Of a stretch of DNA of 35,328 nt, positions 32,632-35,328 are shown one piece after another. Source of the stretch: an uncultured Balneolaceae bacterium (GTDB taxonomy: Bacteria; Bacteroidota; Rhodothermia; Balneolales; Balneolaceae). The DNA is taken from positions 1 through 35,328 of the forward strand of contig CALJMB010000313.1 of assembly GCA_937982515.1 (NCBI GenBank), read 5' to 3'. A program made the translations under genes and the position numbers. The notes beneath the pieces are model-generated. The model saw only the letters and a list, made by a program, of their open reading frames with translations, was not told the origin of the DNA and did no database searches. Each line of letters opens with the position of its first letter. The stretch's first letter is position 1.

Positions 32632-33324
32632 TTATCGAATATCAAATTTAGACTTTATTGAATCCATAAAGGGGAGGTTAGGGATAAAGATATTGTTCGA
32701 GATCAAAAACTTAAGGAGGTCAAAGCTTTTGTCAAGGATGGTACTGTAGGCCATCTCCTGAAGCAAAGAGACGGATTTATCCGTCAGCTCCATCGTTAGT
32801 TCATGGCCGTCACTGGTATCATTAAGCCAAAAGCGCACCAGCCTGATATATTTTTGTCGTAACAGCGCATAGAAGTAGTCGCCCGACATTATTTTGCTGC
32901 TTGTAGCGACTAAAGGGTCCTCTTCAAAAAATGATTTCAACATTCGTTGAACCTCATTTTCATATTCGGTAATGGCATACCGGTTGTAGATAATTTTGTT
33001 AAAACTCTTCTCCACGAACTCCCGCTGCTCCGCCATCATATCGAATGAAGCATACACAAAGCTCGACAGCTTCTCGCTGAGTGTATACGAACTGTAGTCT
33101 TCTATTTCTCCGATCATCATCCGGTAACGGATCACAAGAGAGGTGTAGCAGAATTCCAGAATGGCTCTCTTGTCGGGGAAATAGTTGAATATATCGCCTA
33201 CCTCATATTCCGTTTCATTTGCAATTTGATGAAGAGTAAAAGAGCCATCCTGCTGCACGTACAGCTCTGCTGCCTTTTCGGCGATGGCCAATTTGGCTTG
33301 TAGTTTTTCGGGATCCAAGCTCAT
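32632..33324 (-). CDS. TetR family transcriptional regulator
   Basis: A 230-residue regulator. The N-terminal helix-turn-helix (about 8-60; AAELYVQQDGSFTLHQIANETEYEVGDIFNYFPDKRAILEF in outline) matches TetR, including the YFPDKRAIL end. A large helical ligand domain follows, with no recognisable ligand class. It is the first gene of a reverse pair with the AarF kinase, seven bases apart, which suggests it controls or senses the same lipid-related pathway. The start ATG is the only one that includes the first helix. Confidence 0.88.
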   Translation of the reverse strand: MSLDPEKLQAKLAIAEKAAELYVQQDGSFTLHQIANETEYEVGDIFNYFPDKRAILEFCYTSLVIRYRMMIGEIEDYSSYTLSEKLSSFVYASFDMMAEQREFVEKSFNKIIYNRYAITEYENEVQRMLKSFFEEDPLVATSSKIMSGDYFYALLRQKYIRLVRFWLNDTSDGHELTMELTDKSVSLLQEMAYSTILDKSFDLLKFLISNNIFIPNLPFMDSIKSKFDIR

Positions 33325-33387
33325 TACAGCATATACTGACTTTATGAAAAATTACTCGTTGTTAAACAAACGAACCGAGTTATGTGC

Positions 33388-33966
33388 TTATTCTGACTTC
33401 AACATCTTTAAAACGTGTTCCGCCTGCCAAAAGTGTCGCCTCTGGTGTGCAATTATAACGGTGTAGCACTCGCTTAATTTCATTTTTGCAAAAGTGAAAA
33501 CAGGGTTTCTTACTTTTACTTTTCCCAGATCATATCTCTGTTCCCGAGCCTCTTCAAGTTGAATAATGAATTGGTCTTGCAAGCTGATAAACTCTTCCAG
33601 CAATTGATGTCTGGTACAACCTGCAACAGATTCCGGCTCAAACGGCCGGAAGGTTTTAACTTTAATACGATATGGAGGTTCAAACCAACTGGCGATCCAT
33701 TTCCAATAAAGGCGGGGAGGGAAAGCCACCTCTGAGTTCGCCTCATAATAGGCAGCTGTGTTGAGCCCCTGACGAATATTTTCCAAATAGATGGTCCCAA
33801 AGTTTTGCAGATGGCTAAAACACTCGGCAATGCACCAGTTGTCGGGGGCAGGCCGTCTTAAGAAAGTATACTCATCCAAAGAGAGAATAAACGCTGTGGC
33901 TTTATCTTTAGCCTGTTCAAATTGCCGGATGTAAGAATCATATGAATACGCGATTATTTCTTGCAT
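33388..33966 (-). CDS. DinB-like four-helix protein
   Basis: A 192-residue protein of the DinB/YfiT-like superfamily, four-helix bundles that usually bind one metal through three histidines. The pattern is visible: PAPDNWCIAECFSHL with the first His near 52, and IAHQRRHFWQAEHVL near the C-terminus with the pair of His. The middle part (RLYWKWIASWFEPPYRIKVKTFRPFEP) is typical of the DinB_2 subgroup. Roles in the family vary (thiol transferase, isomerase, stress). The real function is unknown. It lies upstream of the TetR-AarF pair on the same strand, 63 bases from TetR, but with no evidence of a shared transcript. Confidence 0.85.
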   Translation of the reverse strand: MQEIIAYSYDSYIRQFEQAKDKATAFILSLDEYTFLRRPAPDNWCIAECFSHLQNFGTIYLENIRQGLNTAAYYEANSEVAFPPRLYWKWIASWFEPPYRIKVKTFRPFEPESVAGCTRHQLLEEFISLQDQFIIQLEEAREQRYDLGKVKVRNPVFTFAKMKLSECYTVIIAHQRRHFWQAEHVLKMLKSE

Positions 33967-34061
33967 GAGTGATTAGCTGTTTTGAAATCACGCGGTTAAG
34001 CAGATGGAACAATCTTAGATTGTATAATGCAGGCACATAGCCCTGAAGTAAAACCCGGTTT

Positions 34062-35177
34062 CTACTGTAAGTGCCTTTTCAACTCCATAATGCGTTTATA
34101 CGACTGGCTGATCCGTTCCCTGGGAATTTCTCCGGATTGTACCAAGCCTTTAATAATTTGATGAGCTTTGGCTACGATTTCTTCATCAAAAATAGAGTTA
34201 TTTGCAAATACCAGAATATCCACACCGGCTTTTATACTCATCTCAATAGTTTTTTCGAGTCCATAGTATGAGCGGATAGCTTTCATCTGCAGGTCATCGG
34301 ATATAATCACGCCATCAAAGTTTAAACTGTCTCTGAGCAGCCCGGTTATAATCGGTTTGGATAATGTTGCCGGATAGCTGGGATCGAGTTTTGCATTGTA
34401 AATATGTGCAGTCATGATGACATCGGCATTCCCGGAGGCAATAAGCCGGCGAAAGGGTATCAGTTCCTCTTCCTGCCAGGTTAATGTTACATCGGTAACC
34501 CCTTCGTGAGAATCGTGCTTGGAACTTCCATGACCCGGAAAGTGCTTCAAAGAGGTGATGACACCATGCTCTTCAAACGCTTCAATATAGGTTTTGGCAT
34601 GTCGGGTTACGATCTCCGGATCAGAGGAATAACTTCTTTCCAGGGAACCGATAATAGGATTTTCCGGATTGACATTCACATCCACGCCGGGTGCCAGATT
34701 CATATTAATGCCCAGTTTATTCAGAATACCGGCGGTTTGTTTTGCATACATCCGGGTACTGTCCACATTGTTAAGTTGCCCCAGATATTGCGGAGATACG
34801 GTGGGCGGGAAGCCAAATTTAGGTTTAAGCCGTATTACCTTGCCACCTTCCTGATCTATGCCGATGAGCAGAGGAATTTCTGCATACTTTTGCAGGCTGT
34901 CAATTAGTGCTTTTACCTGTCCCGGAGATTGGATGTTACGGACGGGATTCTTTGTGGGTACATCATAATCAAAAAGCACAACCCCGCCCAGATGATATTG
35001 AGTTATATCTTTTATTACAGGGCTGTTACGATCAATTTCGAGTCCTCTGAAACCTGCCATGAGCATCTGGCCGATTTGAGTATCGAGTTGTGATTCTTCT
35101 CCGGGAGATTGGGCACAGGAACTGAATGTACAGAGGAGAAGAATCAGAGTAATCTTGAGAGATTGGTTGTTTGGCAT
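34062..35177 (-). CDS. GH3 beta-N-acetylhexosaminidase-type lipoprotein
   Basis: A 371-residue glycoside hydrolase family 3 enzyme of the NagZ type. The N-terminal signal with lipobox FSSC (Cys21) predicts a lipoprotein, in contrast to cytoplasmic NagZ of E. coli. Visible: LLIGIDQEGGKVIRL, MNLAPGVDVNVNP, KHFPGHGSSKHDSHEG (211-226) with the catalytic Asp/His loop (D222, H224), and the nucleophile region IISDDLQMKAI (D294). It should remove N-acetylglucosamine from peptidoglycan fragments or chitin-like sugars at the cell surface or periplasm. No transporter or kinase for the product is in the window. It is transcribed in reverse. Confidence 0.92.
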   Translation of the reverse strand: MPNNQSLKITLILLLCTFSSCAQSPGEESQLDTQIGQMLMAGFRGLEIDRNSPVIKDITQYHLGGVVLFDYDVPTKNPVRNIQSPGQVKALIDSLQKYAEIPLLIGIDQEGGKVIRLKPKFGFPPTVSPQYLGQLNNVDSTRMYAKQTAGILNKLGINMNLAPGVDVNVNPENPIIGSLERSYSSDPEIVTRHAKTYIEAFEEHGVITSLKHFPGHGSSKHDSHEGVTDVTLTWQEEELIPFRRLIASGNADVIMTAHIYNAKLDPSYPATLSKPIITGLLRDSLNFDGVIISDDLQMKAIRSYYGLEKTIEMSIKAGVDILVFANNSIFDEEIVAKAHQIIKGLVQSGEIPRERISQSYKRIMELKRHLQ

Positions 35178-35328
35178 GTGGTATTATAGAATTTATGGAG
35201 TGAATATAACGATGCGTTTTGCGTGAATGATAAAAGCAGATATGTCTCGCATAAACTTGCTCAGCTCACAATTAAGCTATCCAGCACTTCCGGCAGGTTG
35301 AAAGATGGACGGATGTCGTTATATCGCA
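35178..35328. other. End of window, spacer and possible upstream gene end
   Basis: It contains the presumed promoter of the GH3 lipoprotein and may hold the end of a further reverse gene (35261-35326). Confidence 0.4.
35261..35326 (-). CDS. Possible C-terminal end of a reverse gene, partial
   Basis: On the minus strand a frame open to the window edge reads RYNDIRPSFNLPEVLDSLIV before a TGA at 35261. The other two minus frames stop sooner. The residue mix looks protein-like, but 21 codons are too few to identify a family. Confidence 0.35.
   Translation of the reverse strand, partial: RYNDIRPSFNLPEVLDSLIVS

Noticed and set aside
32625..32645. TTG start for the AarF kinase
   Set aside because: It would overlap the TetR gene by 14 bases; a good ATG lies seven bases after the TetR stop.

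Overview
The window looks like chromosome from a member of the Bacteroidota/Balneolota side of the FCB group. A Balneola/Gracilimonas-like bacterium is my best guess, but this is inferred from gene style, not from a search. The pointers are tandem TonB energy transducers with acidic, proline-rich linkers, an RlpA-SPOR lipoprotein, an archaeal/eukaryotic-type prolyl-tRNA synthetase, weak Shine-Dalgarno sites, several TTG starts, and a Bacteroidota-type TAnnTTTG promoter box before a tRNA gene. Most of the content is ordinary housekeeping.

Layout. Positions 1-5340 hold the 3' end of rpoC, a YtxH-type membrane protein, a small transaldolase/fructose-6-phosphate aldolase, a cell-wall RlpA lipoprotein, tRNA-Thr(CGU) and a rhomboid protease. 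Positions 5378-8783 hold a DUF1015-serC operon (reverse) and a DUF1844-Nudix pair (forward). Positions 8838-14391 are a reverse run of two tonB paralogues, a VanZ-like protein coupled to a bifunctional NAD(P)HX repair enzyme, and proS. Positions 14392-15876 are mostly non-coding: a GC-rich element with imperfect terminal inverted repeats, a nested hairpin, tRNA-Met and a second multi-hairpin GC-rich element.

Positions 15877-19886 are the most interesting part. Two DUF5132-like small proteins bracket two free-standing HMA_2-type proteins and a P1B-type ATPase whose N-terminus is also HMA_2-like. None of these HMA regions has a CxxC metal site, and the ATPase lacks the usual membrane cysteine motif. 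The composition recalls ferrosome (fez) loci, in which a P1B-6 ATPase and small membrane or HMA proteins build an iron-storing organelle. That is an inference from architecture.

Positions 20143-35328 return to housekeeping and stress genes: a TIM-barrel sugar isomerase/epimerase, an orphan NarL-type response regulator, aspS, a DUF429 protein, and a soluble transhydrogenase without redox cysteines. After these come Mn-type superoxide dismutase, a BrxA/BrxB bacilliredoxin, hflK-hflC, a TetR-AarF kinase pair, a DinB-fold protein, a GH3 lipoprotein and perhaps the last codons of another reverse gene. The transhydrogenase, SOD and bacilliredoxin form a small redox-defence neighbourhood.

Intergenic space is rich in long hairpins without U-tracts. 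Two elements share a tatagggtata palindrome and one is a 21-bp perfect inverted repeat between convergent genes. These look like dispersed palindromic repeats rather than simple terminators.
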